This document shows, one piece after another, positions 34,120 to 46,232 of a stretch of DNA of 64,000 nt. The notes beneath the pieces were generated by a model. That model did no database searches and was not told the DNA's origin. It saw nothing but the letters and a program-made list of their open reading frames with translations. A program made the position numbers and the translations under genes. The DNA lies in contig ML978189.1 in the NCBI GenBank assembly GCA_010015745.1, positions 186,001 to 250,000 of the forward strand, written 5' to 3'. The stretch's first letter is position 1, and each line of letters begins with the position of its first letter. This stretch comes from Setomelanomma holmii. Its lineage: Eukaryota; Ascomycota; Dothideomycetes; Pleosporales; Phaeosphaeriaceae.

Positions 34120-35547
34120 ATGGACCCCGCTTCAATAGTCGGCCTGGTGGCAGCGTGTTCCAGCCTTACAAAGCAATGCGCAAGTGTGGTCAAAACCCTG
34201 TATGGGCTCATCGAAACATACAAATCCGCTGAGCTTACTATCCTATCTGTCGTAACGGAGTGCGAGACGATTCAGTTTGCGTGGAACAGGATCGAATTGT
34301 GGGCTCAGGGGAATCTGCATCATGCCGCCGATTTTGAAGGGCTTGGGGCAAGACTACAAAAGTCAATATACTGCGGCGAGCTCGTCCTGTCATCTCTCGA
34401 AGAAGAACTTCTTACCATCACATCAAAGACAAGCAGTCTCAGTAGAGGAGTTGGCCTGACTTGGAACAACAGTGTGATCAATGAGCATCAGCATCGTATT
34501 CGTGGCCAGGTTGCAGCCTTGCAGCTGTTGCTACAGGTCATGAACTTGTATGGGAACCCTTCGAGCTCACAACCTGAATACTAAAGCAGCCAGGCCACGC
34601 AAAGCAGACCGCATTGAAGTGCTGTCCGTCAGAGAGAAAGTCTTCTTGGATTCGGACGAGAGTGCTTTGAGCATCATCCCATCCGACCGCTCCACGCGCT
34701 ATTCACTCGATGGCAACAGGCTCAGCATTATCTCCGATAACGGTGACATTCAGTACATCCGCTTCAGTTTCGAGGACGCGCTGTTCACGTCTCACGTGTA
34801 TAAGCGCAACTATCGCTTCCCTGCCAAACAGCTAAAGTCACAAAACGATGCACCGCCCGTGTTGCAGACCGAGGATCCAGGACAGTCTGTGTCAGACGAG
34901 CCAGAGACCAAGACCTTCAATGCTGATTTGCACAATGAGGCCGACGAAGAGTTCTTCCAAGATCAAATGGCTAAATTTCTCCTAGATGTCTTCGACGGAG
35001 ACTCTTCTTTGAGCAATACCGATCAGACAAATTCTGGTGTACTTCGGCATGATACATTGACGACTTCTATCTCAGAGACGACGCTCGCCCCTATGGTATA
35101 CACCGTTAGTCTTGAAAGCGACAGCAAGAACGACAACAACAGTAGTACCTCTAAAACACCAAACGCAAACCCACGGTATCAACAGACATCCGAATTTTAC
35201 AGGAAGAAGGAAACGCTTTTAAGTAGAGCACTGCAGAAAGCCAACACAGCCGTGCTACTCGACAATGCTCAGAGCTTCCATGAAGCGATCAAAGCCTATG
35301 GAGTCTCTTGCATGCTTCTGAAGCAAGTCATGATCCGAAGTAGCCTTGAGGAAGACCGAAGGAAGCTTGATGCGATTGTGAGTTTCAAATTCAATGGTTA
35401 GGTACACAGACTGATCGCCGTTAGCGCATGACTTACCACAATCGAATTATCGAGATTGGTGAGCCTATCGCTCCTTCAAGTAAAAGTGCGCTCACTTCTG
35501 TCAATGACTTGGACGAAGGTTTTAGGGAGTTTGACTTTGGCATATAA
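34120..35547 (+). CDS. Fungal MIT-domain protein
   Basis: Three exons: 34120-34547, 34594-35377, 35425-35547; introns of 46 and 47 nt; 444 aa. The N-terminal 140 residues (MDPASIVGLVAACSSLTKQC onward) match the helical domain that precedes many fungal signalling and STAND proteins (inference from pattern). The middle is hydrophilic and acidic. Residues about 350-415 form a MIT-like three-helix region (RALQKANTAVLLDNAQSFHE, then AIKAYGVSCMLLKQVM, finishing across intron 2 at RMTYHNRIIEI). MIT domains bind ESCRT-III tails and Vps4-type partners, so a role in membrane traffic is possible. The protein ends soon after, with no AAA ATPase domain. Start chosen at the ATG opening the conserved N-terminal motif. 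Confidence 0.72.
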
Positions 35548-36520
35548 GCTTGGAGCAAGCAAAGGTCAAAGCCGCCGCACCTCTGAGCTTTTCCTCCCTC
35601 ACTTTCGGCGTAGTAGATTTCACCATACCTAAGCCACTAAATGTTTCGACATACGACGAAACAAAAGCCATAGATTCTCTACGCTACACCTTATTATTTG
35701 CGATTTCCAGGTCCACCGCCGCCAACACATGATCAAGCTCCACCTGACCCCAGAGCCAAATCATTCATTGTCATAAGTGTCGGCGTAAACCGCACGGAGA
35801 CCATGGCACAGTAGATCAAAGTAGAGTCTACGTGACAGATCAGTCATATAGCATTCATCAAGCAACGAAGTCGACTGGTTCAAGCCATGCGAAAGTGAAG
35901 ATTGACTGGATTATTTCGCTGCTCCCGTCCAACTCTCCTCCCTGCCTCGGCACAGTCACTCGATACAATTCCACTTATCCGTACGCCCTTTCCATGAAAC
36001 ACAACGCCATACTTCTACGCCATGGTCTATGAAATACGTTTACACCACATGCTCCTCAGCAATCAGCGGAATGCGAGTGGTGTGGGTTTGTTTCCAGCTT
36101 GTCCGATGAGGTCGTAAGCACGAGACTTTGGGTTGAGATTCATCTATTTTGTGTTGACTCTTGGGTTTTGTGCTTCAGCTGAAGGACTGGGACGCTAGCT
36201 TCTAACAGACATGTCAAAATCATGTGGCTTTGGCCAACTTGCTATCTTGGGAATTGCTCAGGTATGCTCCTAGTCATACGCCCTGCATGCGCATGACATC
36301 TCACAAGGCAGAGGGATATGTGTACAGCCATGGCTGACGGCAAGGGGATCAAATGCGTTGCAGTTCATGGATTTGGTGATGGCTAGATAACTAGCCTGAT
36401 CTCGTCCTCTCCCTGGCGCCGACCTCTTTCGTTCCACCAAGTGAAGCCCATTGACCAACTGATTCTTGGACCTTGCCCAAAATCCGTATTTGCATCTTTC
36501 TGCACCTTCCGCGTCAACAC
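35548..36520. other. Intergenic region
   Basis: About 1 kb downstream of the MIT-domain gene. Short frames only; nothing supportable. Confidence 0.5.
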
Positions 36521-37170
36521 TCATCGCAGTGTCCTTCCTGCTTCATCCCAACTCAAGCACCAGCGGTTCGATAATACGCGCTGCATTTGTTTCGTATGTC
36601 GCAAATAGCGCCACTCCACTCTGATGCTTGTAAGGGTGTAATGCAAGAAGCGGTGGGTCGATTCTGGATCGACTTCTAGATTGTAGTTCTCGATCAGGTC
36701 ATTGATGACTTTGCGACACTCGGTTGAGGGTATGTCTTTGATGGCGTCGTACACGCTTATTCACTTTGCTTCGAATCTCCGCACCTCGTTTCGAATTCCG
36801 GAGTCTGAGACGAGCAGCCGCAAAAACGGGTTTGTGGATGTGAGGCCGAAGTTGAACTCAGATTCCCGCGGGCCAACGTCTTCTCTAAGCACAACACAGA
36901 CGGCGTTCTTTGGGCCATCGACAAGGCTGCTCACTGGGTCCGTCCACTCCGTCTACAAGTAGTGAGCGGCACAAGACGAACTTACCCAAACAGCAAGGTC
37001 GAGGCAGGACGCAAAGTGGTTTTGACCTGTTAATATTGGAAAAGTGACGATAAGCGCGCCCGCTAGACCATACCCTTAGACTCCATCGCAATGCTGACAC
37101 CGCCAATCGCAAACATGAACGCGAAAGCAACAGCCAAGGACAACGAGAAACTTGACAAGATGCGTAGCAT
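36521..37170 (-). pseudogene. Small secreted or anchored orphan, interrupted by TGA
   Basis: No family recognised. Exons 37170-37074, 37026-36986 and 36952-36761 (introns 47 and 33 nt) give 109 codons: a hydrophobic start (SFSLSLAVAFAFMFAIGG, signal or anchor), then ESKGQNHFASCLDLAVW and TEWTDPVSSLVDGPKNAV, ending RRFEAK and TGA at 36763-36761. The same frame then stays open for 79 more codons with equally protein-like sequence (VYDAIKDIPSTECRKVINDL, then HRFLHYTLTSIRVEWRYLRH) to a TGA at 36521. The continuity suggests an original product of about 189 aa cut by one nonsense change, though the 109-aa form may be the real product. The 33-nt intron is very short but has GTAAGT. Confidence 0.5.
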
Positions 37171-37411
37171 CGTCAGACATCATGCACCCATGGAAGGGGG
37201 TAACAGGGAAAAAGTCTACCATACACGCTACACATCGAGACTTGGAAAGAGCAAAGACTGAATCCAGGCCGAAGACCGACATCATGGTCGAACACCTGGC
37301 ATAACGGGCGTTGTGATCTAAACCCTCTTCGAAACTTTGAGACACTCGAACAGCCCAGGCATGAGCGACTTGTGCGCGATGCTCACCAGATGATAAGCTG
37401 GACGGAAAGGC

Positions 37412-38053
37412 TCAACCATCCAGCTCCTCTGGGGCCTTGTGACGTGCCAGAACCAGCCGCTTGTACTCGGCGGGATCCTTATCCCAGAGCTCGGCGGCTT
37501 GACCATTCAGCGGACTTGAACTGTCATTTCGTCAGCACATCAACTCTCATCCCCCTTCCAGCAATGAGTACTCACTTATTCGGCTCTCCCAACAAGCTCT
37601 GCAAGCTCAATAACACAGTGCCAATGTTGTACACCGCGCTCCACTTGTCCTTCAATATATCCAGACAGATGCGCCCCGAGAAGTCGACGTTGGGGTGGTA
37701 TACCGGTGTCTTGAACAGCACGACGGGCGGCGCATATGGGTAGTTCGCGGGGAAGTCGAATGTCAACTTGAAGGTAAGGTCGCTGTAGGGTGTGTTGTCT
37801 GGGCCTTCGATGGTGGCGGTCCAGGTTGACATGTTTTCGTCTGATGGGAAAGCGGAGACGCCAGGTGTGGGGTGGAGCATCAGGTCCATGAGTTCCTTCT
37901 GCAGACTGATGGTTATGTTAGTATTGCCACGGTATATGAAGTGCGCCGAGTCGGGTGGAATGTATGCTTGGGAGCCGACGAGGAAGAGTTTACGTACCGC
38001 TGGGCAACAGTTGCGTTGGCATTATTGCCTCTTACGTTCGATGAGAGAGCCAT
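37412..38053 (-). CDS. UBC11: Ubiquitin-conjugating enzyme E2, UBE2C/UbcH10 type
   Basis: E2 enzyme of the class used by the anaphase-promoting complex to ubiquitinate cyclins and securin. Exons 38053-37998, 37905-37576, 37520-37412; introns 92 and 55 nt; 164 aa. The UBC fold is complete: RLQKELMDLMLHPTPGVSAF at the first helix (across intron 1), IEGPDNTPYSDLTFKL, the HPN motif in YHPNVDFSGRICLDIL with the active-site Cys, WSAVYNIGTVLLSLQSLL, and C-terminal AAELWDKDPAEYKRLV. The short N-terminal extension (ALSSNVRGNNANATVAQ) is typical of the UbcH10 group, which is why I prefer it over other E2 classes; the exact orthology is less certain than the family. Intact; divergent from the HET gene. 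Confidence 0.88.
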
Positions 38054-38850
38054 GTTATTTCCTTTCGTCTGGTACTGGCGTGGCAGGGGTTCAAAGTGGT
38101 CGTGTGCGCTGCTAATAATGCCGTATAATAGTACTCCAAGAGTATGCGTTCAAGTCCAACCTTACACGAGCGAGGGCTAGATGTCGTAGGGAAGGGGCGA
38201 AAATTGTATTGCCAAGAGCTCACAGGATCAAGAAAGTAGAGGTTGAGTTGGGCGAGGTAGGCGTGATCTCGTGCGTGATTAGAGTGCAAGTCGTGGTGCA
38301 AGAACGTGTGTTATGTTTGGCGGTCCCTGCGTTTTGCCCCGGAAACGCAATCGTCGCGTGGCTGATCCCGGCAAGCGCCAACGGGACGCGCACGGCAGCC
38401 AGTGCGTGTACGATACGCGATTCTGGGGACGGTAAGCTACAAACCTGGGTTCGCGGGCTGTGGTATTTGGAGGGTAGTTGTACACGTATACAGTCGCTAG
38501 GGAAAGTCTGGGCGGACAGAGTTGAGGGGTTGTTGATTGGCAATACAAAGGACTCTTGGAAAGAGCTATCCGGTTGACCTTACAGACAGCCCTGGGACCT
38601 GGCACCTCGCACTTACAACGCCACAGGGACCACTTCGTTGTGCTCAGCCGTTGCACATGATGTGAGGACTCCTCGAATTGTCAATGATGCTTGACAGGCA
38701 AGGCTTGGAGGCAGGCTCTCAGCCTGGTCGCACCCACCGAGCTTAGCCGCAGCTGCAGCAGAAGGAGACAATCTCAGCCTTGCGTCTCTTTTCTCGCCAC
38801 CGTACACGCTTTCACAAACCGGCGTGAAGGCATCGCTTGACATTCAAAGT
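38054..38850. other. Divergent intergenic region
   Basis: About 0.8 kb between the E2 gene (minus) and the HET gene (plus). No feature seen; promoters expected. Confidence 0.5.
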
Positions 38851-40622
38851 ATGACAGGATCCAGTGCCAAGCATAACGGAGGTGGTGATCCAACCGTCGA
38901 AGCAGAGCGGCCAACCTTCTCCTACCTCCCATTGCTGCCTAGCGCAGACCGCCACAGCTTCCGGCTCCTGCGAATACTCCCAAGCCTCAAAAGAAATGTA
39001 GTCATTGAGTGCGAGATGTTCGACAGCTTTATCGGAGAGCAAGACTTCGTCGCCGGATCTTATGTCTGGGGACCGCCGGAACCGACGCACCCGATCATCG
39101 TGAATGACGCCCTTGTTCATGTGCGCCAGAATCTGTTTGATTTCTTGCGAGCCTCTCGCAGGCCACTGCAAAAGCGCGTCATTTGGATTGGCGCCCTGTG
39201 TATCAACCAGAACGACAATGATGAGAAGTCTCACCAGGTACAGGCTATGGACCACATCTACCGTCAGGCAACAGCCGTCTACAGCTGGCTTGGACAGGGT
39301 AAAGATATACGGGAATTCACCCCACTGTTCGATTTTAGCTTTAGAGAAAAGGCGAAGAGCATTGTCGCCAACAAAAGCCCCCCAGCTTGTGGAGGGCCAG
39401 CTGAAGGCGATGGCATCATCCGAATACTTCCAGCGCATGTGGATCCTGCAGGAGTTCGTCCTTGCAAACAACATATATCTCATGGCCGGTCCGAAGAAAA
39501 TGAAGTGGCACTGGATCTCGTTGTTACTGCATACACGTACTCCATCTGGTAAGATGGTCCAAGAGGAGTGGAAATCGCAACAGTGGACTCTCAGCGACAT
39601 GAGCAGCCGCAAGCACTTGAGACTGCTGGAAATGTCTGAACTACGGAACAAAAGAACAACACCCATACCTTGAGGACTTGTTCATCAAATTCGGTTCCTT
39701 GTCGTGTTCGGTTCCACATGACCGTGTATTTGCTCTGGCGGGCATTGCCAGCCGGATTGATGACCGTTTACGGAACATGATCGACTACGACACTTCGGTC
39801 TGGCAGCTTTTTGCGAAGTTGATCACTATAGTTACACCTTTGCGCACGGTTACATTTACGAGCCACTTTGCCGAGAACGTCATCATGGGAGCGGTCGACG
39901 AGCACATGAATGCCCCATTCTGCTGGACCGTGCCCAAATACAGCTGGCAGATATCAGAACATCGCCCCCAGAACTGTATTGATCTTGATCACGATACTCA
40001 AACACCACACTTTTGCGTTCAAGCGCTAGAAGTCAGTCTCAATCGGCCACATCTTGGTTGGACCAATGCGGATTATGTACCCGATTGTGTGCGCCTATAC
40101 CTCTATACACCATCGATCTCATCCTCTCGACCGTTTATGCTTCTCACTCTCTCTACCGTATCCATGGACAGTTTCGAACACGGCATGAACATCCATGCCA
40201 CGGTCGATCCCTGCGGGCATGACTGCGCTATCAAGTGCTGTGGGCACGTCATTACTGGTTTCGCTCTGGAACTTCCATTTACGTGGCTTACCAAAGGCAT
40301 ATTGTACACCAAACATGCTTCGGCACGTCTTACACCAGTGCCACGTGCCCTTGTTTCTCGAGCCCACAGCACTCGGCACGCCGAGCTGCAGACGACATCC
40401 CTGCCCAAATGCTCTACATTCGTTCCAATTTTCTATCGACATCTTTCGAGATCGCTCAAAGAACACTCCGACCACAGATCCGTACAGTCCGACCAAGTAT
40501 TTGTACACTCTGAAAACGGATTTGTCAACGTTCGTTGCATTGTCACAGACCGCAACAGAACTGGGAGAAGTCTTTGCAGCCGAGTTCCTTGGGTGTTCAC
40601 CAATTTCTTTGAATTTGGATGA
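38851..40622 (+). pseudogene. HET-domain (heterokaryon incompatibility) gene with frameshift
   Basis: Fungal non-self-recognition type protein. Start at ATG 38851 (the frame opens earlier only with GTG). HET-domain signatures: AGSYVWGPPEP, HVRQNLFDFLRASRR, WIGALCINQNDNDEKSHQVQ, MDHIYRQATAVYSWLGQ. A 40-nt intron (39299-39338, GTAAAG donor) joins to the continuation ending in SSEYFQRMWILQEFVLANN. At a CAAAAG run (39649-39654) the frame must move by one base to continue into PYLEDLFIKFGSL and SVPHDRVFALAGIASR, the family's next conserved block. Without one extra A the protein reads smoothly; as given it stops at 39673. The C-terminus is uncertain: the frame used here ends at 40622, and another frame looks more natural after about 40450 and stays open to 40824. 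Confidence 0.75.
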
Positions 40623-41706
40623 CGAAGCACAGTCGCAGGAACACGAAGGAGAATCAAGGGAGTGCATCTGGCATAGCTATACTGAACAAACCACAAACTA
40701 TGCTGAACATCACACAAACTGCGATTTCGATACTCGGACTCCTGAAATATCACGTCGACGATGGAGTTACAGCGGAGCGATCGGAGAGGTACGATTTCTT
40801 AGGGATCTAATTGGCACGTCTTGAAGGTCGATACGCAACGCGGTTTGTATACAAAGCTCATGACAGAACCTCTGGAATAGACATGGTCAATGTGGCAGCT
40901 AAGCTCTATACATGCAACTCGTCTAACTATCGACTTGCTGCTACCAGCATCTATCATTTCAGTAGACAATCACTCGCGACAAGTCCTGCGTGCTATGCAG
41001 GACCACATCTGTGTCGCCACAGGCTCGCTCACACGAACGACGTTGCCGAGATACCACGTCGAGGTAAGAGATAGTCGGTTGATCGACTTTGCTCATACGC
41101 CGTCGAGGGCCTGAATACCGTCTTTTGGACCCAAGATGTCATTGTCCTCCAGGGCCGAGTCTTGGAGCTTTCAGCTTCTATTGGCACATGACAACTTTAG
41201 CAGCAAGATAACTGTCTGATGTTCTAGTCTGATTCATCCAGCTGAATGTTTCCCAGTCTGAATGCTCAAGTCGCCTCGTGTTTGATCTCCCTGCCATTTG
41301 CCGCGGAAAACAAAGGAATGAGGAAAGCTTACAATAGAACTTCCATCGTCACATCCACCAGAAATCTATCCTGCTTAGCCCTCACAACGCCACTACTGCT
41401 CGTAATCAACCGCTTTGTATGTGTCTTCGCGATAGAGATACAGGAGGAGCGTGCAGCATAAACGCGACATAAGATAAACATATCTTCCCTCGTATGATCC
41501 AGCAGCATGATGGATTGAAATTGGTACAGGAGCCACAAGCGAGAAGTTCCAGGAATTGAGTTCTCATTACTGTCCCCGAGGGCACATTTCAGATCAAGAC
41601 TAGTTCAACGAATCTTTCCTTCTAACGGACCCAGAACGCCTACGCTATGCTTCAGCAAAAGCCCACACAAGCCCAAACCTCACATGCAATCCCATCCACA
41701 TCTACC
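40623..41706. other. HET tail and intergenic region
   Basis: The first 200 bp may still encode part of the HET protein in a different frame (open to 40824). After that about 0.9 kb shows no supportable gene before the convergent RMD8 stop. Confidence 0.45.
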
Positions 41707-43514
41707 CTATACAAACATCCCCTTGACACCATTGCCCACCCAAACCACCATCCTCGCAGCCAACAAACTCGGCCCCGCATACGCCGGCGGACTCAACCCT
41801 TTCAACCCACCCCCAACCCCCCGTGCCATCTGCGCCTCCACACCACCATCAACAACCCCCTGCCTCCCCCTCGAACTCAATATCGCAAACCTAAGCAACA
41901 CCTCCAAACACGTCACACAAATACTCAACACAATCAGCACAATGATAATCCACGTGATCCTTGTCATTTTCTTGTCGCTGATACTATCACTTAAGATTTC
42001 GCCGAGGTCTAAGAAGACTTGACACCGCTCGTTCAGGACCTGGATGCGTGGTTTGATTTCGAGGTATTCGCGCACGGCGGAGTAGAGTGGGTGTAGCGTG
42101 GGTTCCGAGTCCCAGAAGAAGTTTGGGGTGTCGAGCATGTTTGATGCTGTGGGGTGTTAGTATTCGTGGATACAAGGTAGAAGGAAGGGGGGGGGGACGT
42201 ACAGAGGTTCACGTCCACGCGGGATGTGAATAGCTGGCCGATCATTTTGACGACGTCGGTGCGCTTCATGCCTAGTTTGCCGGTGAGGGCGAGACGTTTC
42301 GGAACGTATTGTGCTGCGAGCATGGTGCGGGACATGCCTTCTTCGAAGAGGCTGAGCTTGGTGCTTTGTGCAATGGCGTGGGACATTGCGAGTTTGATCA
42401 TGTGGTCGCCGCTCTTTAGCGTGATCATGTCGTTGTACACTCGTGGGCGCTGGATCTCGGGATTGTATTCGAAGTGGAATTCTTCGGTTTCAAAGTCGGA
42501 TTCAGTCAGCGGACGGGTTGCGAGACTAACGCCGGTCGAGGTTGAGGAGAAGGTCAGATCGGCGAGGATATCCTTTTCTTGCTTCTCGGTGAAGTTCCAA
42601 AACACAGCGACACCATATGAGAATACGAACATCTCGCCAAACTGCATGGCGTTTGGTGCGATGCGATTGTTCTCTGTCGAGTCGCGGCGATGGGGCGACA
42701 GATTGTGGAAGGCTTCTTGTTCATCTGGGTGCATGTCGTCGCCGTGCACAAAGTATGTCTCGTCGTCGCCAAAGTAACCTTCGTGATGGTCGCGCTGCTC
42801 GTTGCGCTCAATCTCTTCATCAAGCACAGTCTTTCCGCCTGGACTCTTCAGTGCCGGGCTGCTTCGCACACGGTAGCCGTCGCTGCCTGGGAGAAGCGGA
42901 AGGTGGTAGACGGTGTACAGGCAGTCGTCGTACAGTTTCGTTCGCGCATTGTGCTGGTCTTTGACGAACTCGGCGGTGCTCTTCATCTTGTAGGCTTGTG
43001 CAGTGCAGTATGCTGTGACGCGCGACAGCTTGTCCGTCCTCCTAGCTTTTGGCAACCGTTCCGCATAACTTTTGTCCTTCGGCCCACCTTTGGCTGTCCG
43101 CCTTGCTAACACGTCGTCTGTGGGAGGTCCTTCGTACTCGTCATCGTCAAATTCTCCCTTCTCATCCTCGTCTTGGTCGGCGTCGGTCTCTGGAAGGAGG
43201 ACAAGCTTTTCGCTGAGCTTGCTGGACCTCGTAGGCATGTGCGCTGGAATCAATCGGCCAGAGAGCTTTGGGTCGAGAGGATGCCGACCGCTTGGTGTGC
43301 GAGTGTGGTTCATGGGCCGTTGGCCAGGCGGGCCGCGTCGCTGCTGCGAGGGAATGTCGGAAGCGTACTGGAGGATGTTGTCGACCGAGATGAGCTTTGC
43401 GGCAGGTCTCTGTCCGGTGGCCGTTCGCTGCAGAGCGCCTCTGGGGGGTGCGTCTCGAGTGTCTGTCATCAGGACAGTGGGCCCGCGCTTGCTCTTTGCG
43501 GTCGGCGCGCTCAT
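41707..43514 (-). CDS. RMD8: DUF155 protein, RMD8/Sad1-interacting factor-like
   Basis: Member of the RMD1/RMD8/YDR282C (DUF155) family, linked in yeasts to sporulation and cytosolic or membrane functions. Exons 43514-42203 and 42146-41707 (56-nt intron, donor GTACGT, with an 11-G run on the plus strand just inside it); 583 aa. A basic, Pro/Arg-rich N-terminus of about 110 residues and an acidic patch precede the DUF155 domain (about residues 180-510): RVTAYCTAQAYKM at its start, FVFSYGVAVFWNFTEKQEKD in the middle, and across the intron NLSSNMLDTPNFFWDSEP and YLEIKPRIQVLNERCQVF. One membrane segment near the C-terminus (WIIIVLIVLSICVTCLEVLL), as in RMD8. First in-frame ATG is 43514. Intact. 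Confidence 0.87.
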
Positions 43515-44179
43515 CTTGCTGCTCGTCTTGCGATGCCGGTACGTCGATGTCGGGGTGAGAATAGTACTCAAAGCAGTTGCGGGCAATGCTGCTAGCTAGC
43601 AATCGCCGGGAGGTAGCACTTGGGCTATGCAATGTTCAGGTGGCCGCCGACAGACAGCTATGGTGGAATTGGCGCAATGCGATGCGTGAAAGGCTGCATT
43701 CGAGATTGGCAAGGTTCAGGCCTCGGTGCACGTCATTAGTACAAAGTTGGGAGCTCGGACCAGAAAGACGTGCAGCGACTCCACATGTCAACGGTCAGAC
43801 AGCTCCACGGCTATATGTGAGATGGCTGGATTGTTCACGCACACCTATTCGCACGTGGCTCGCAATCAACTTCCTCTGTTGATCGATTGATGCTGTTCGA
43901 CTCCAAGCGACCAACACTACTCTGGTTGCCCCCTTCCCTGCCGGAACACCATGCTGAAGGACAATCATGCGATAACCAAAACTCCACCATTTCAAACAAA
44001 GAGAAGACGACCAGCTGTTGATCGCAGTGAGGCGAGGGGTATCATAGTGCTGCGCTCTCTCGTCCGCTCCCCCTCCTCCACTGCCGACGATTTGGTGAGC
44101 CGCAAGCCCAATGGAATCGCCGAATACCAAGTAAACATTATACATTCGATGACTAAATGAAAGGTGCAGATGCATGCAC
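43515..44179. other. Intergenic region between RMD8 and RAX1
   Basis: About 0.67 kb between two minus-strand genes; no feature seen beyond the expected promoter of RMD8 and 3' region of RAX1. Confidence 0.5.
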
Positions 44180-45380
44180 TCATAGCCGTTTGCCTGGAAC
44201 GAGAATGAAGATACAGCATATGGCCACGGTAAGGACCACAAACATGACCAGAACCGTAAGCGAGCGTCTGTTAAGTGTCTTGCGGACGAAGGATTCGCGG
44301 ATCTTGTTGAAGTCGAAGAAAGTGTATTCGCTGTACCCGACCAGAGCAATGATTGGGTCGAGCATGTATTGGTGGGTGAACAGCAGGTAGATGGCGATTG
44401 TAAAAGGTAAGATGAGCTGTAGCATGTAAGTCACTGCAGAAGGGGAAGCAGTCAAGAATTAAAACGTACCCAACACCTCGTGCTCCGTGACTTGTTGAGG
44501 AAAATGAGAATGAAAGCCGCCCAGATGGCAGCAAAGAAGCTGATCAATCCAATGATGAGTCGCAGTAGCATGCTCTGAGGAACAAGATTCCCCAGTCCCT
44601 TGTTTTGCAGAAACCCTGGGTAGGCGTCGCGTTCCATGGCCTGGAAGACGTAGTCCTTTGCGGAGTCGAAGAGCTCAGGATCCGCGCGCTGTTCCGGACC
44701 TTCTATGGCCTCCTGCACCTCGGCCAAGATGCTTTGGGGAATAATGATCTCTCGTTCTGAGCCAGGAAGAAGGTATGTGTACAAGATCTTTTCGGCGGAG
44801 GCGCGCAAGTCTTCTCTTCGCGGCTGTGTGTTGTCGGCAGAAGAGTTTTGGCCAGGCGAGCTCGAGTCGTTGGGTGTCGCAAGCATCTGGAGACTTGGTC
44901 GCGGGAGATCACCACTTTGGTTGCTTCCCTGGCTGTTCTGAGGCGAGTGGTTACGGCTCCCACGGTCGGATCGCAGGAATGCCGAGAGGCGCTGGTCGGA
45001 CATGTTGTCACCACCCTTCTCGTTCGACGGGCCTTCACCAGCATTGTCCAGAATATAGGACGATCGCTTAGATGCCTTCTCCGGGTCTGGTGTCTCCTCG
45101 ATCATCGAGCGATGCAGGCGGCGGACGTACAGCCGACATAGCTGGAGGTGTTGTGAGACGTCGAGCCTGCCCCTCGTTAGCGGTGCCCGTTGCTATGTGA
45201 CTACCGAGTGCCTCACCAAAAGTCAAGGTAATCTACTGATCGTTGCTGGTCGCGCATGTAGATGTAGAACGAGAACAAGTCCAGCGGTGCGACCGTCTTC
45301 CGGCTCAGCACTTCAAAGAGAGTCGGGAAGCGGTTGCGGTTCTGGACCTCATGGGCGTCCGGCGCAGGCAGGTGCGACAT
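44180..45380 (-). CDS. RAX1: RAX1-like RGS-domain membrane protein
   Basis: Integral membrane protein with an N-terminal regulator-of-G-signalling-like domain; in yeast Rax1 helps set bud-site polarity. Exons 45380-45217, 45166-44470, 44416-44180; introns 50 and 53 nt; 365 aa. The opening MSHLPAPDAHEVQNRNRFPT leads to LFEVLSRKTVAPLDLFSFYI and YLDFWLDVSQHLQLC (across intron 1), the first part of the RGS fold. A Ser-rich insert follows (about residues 75-155), then ASAEKILYTYLLPGSEREI. Three membrane segments end the protein: LLRLIIGLISFFAAIWAAFI, LILPFTIAIYLLF and LTVLVMFVVLTVAICCIFIL, with HQYMLDPIIALVGYSEYTFF between the last two, a strongly conserved RAX1 loop. Intact. Confidence 0.87.
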
Positions 45381-46232
45381 CCTGGAGATGTGAACGGTGT
45401 GTTAGGATAGCGAGGGACGCGCGACGAGGTCGCAAACGTGCGAAGAATGATGATTATCGATGGAAGTTGTGGCCAGGAGGGCGCGGAGCCGACGGCTTGT
45501 TTGCTGGTCGTAGGCCTGGCACTGCGGCGGCGAGCGAGCAAGCGAGCGACGGAGGTCAGGAAAGGGTGTCTGAGGCGAGGAAAACTTCTTCTGCGATCGC
45601 CGCACGTCGTTTGGCGTGGTTACGCACTCCAATTGGGGTTGAATCGAGAGTGAGTTCGGGAAATTAGCAGTGAAGTCAACGTCGGCTTGGCGCTTCGACT
45701 GGTGGAGCGAGCGCGGGTGGCTTGGGCGGTCGCGCGCTGCGCGTTCTGGTGCCGATTGAGGGAGCTGACCGTTCACTAACAATGCCGAACAATGGAGATG
45801 AAGGGTGCGCGCGACAATCGACGTGAACGACGACTTGACACTCGGGGTGGCTGAAACAGACCTGGCAAGGTCGATGATGATGTTGGCAAAGCCGCGCTGA
45901 GACGCGAGGCACGACCAAATCATGTCACGTGTGGTACCTTGCATGGCAACGGCAATCAACACTGAACCGGGTCTGCACGACAAGTGTATGACTGGGAGTC
46001 GACTCTCTGGGAATTTCGGCGTGCGCACGAATAGTCTGTGGAAGCGAGTAACGCTTCAGGCTTCCAATTTTCGGACGGCGCCTTGCTCAGGCAACAGCTT
46101 CACAGCCTCAGTGGCTCGTGTATAAGGGCCACTTGCCCAGCTCACTCACTGCAGGATCTCATGTTTAGACCTTGCATCGCGCACCAAATTTCACGAAGTT
46201 TCAAAGCACAGCATATCCCACATTTTGCAGCT
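45381..46232. other. Divergent intergenic region between RAX1 and the dioxygenase
   Basis: About 0.85 kb; contains a possible alternative start (46161) for the dioxygenase. No other feature seen; both promoters lie here. Confidence 0.5.
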
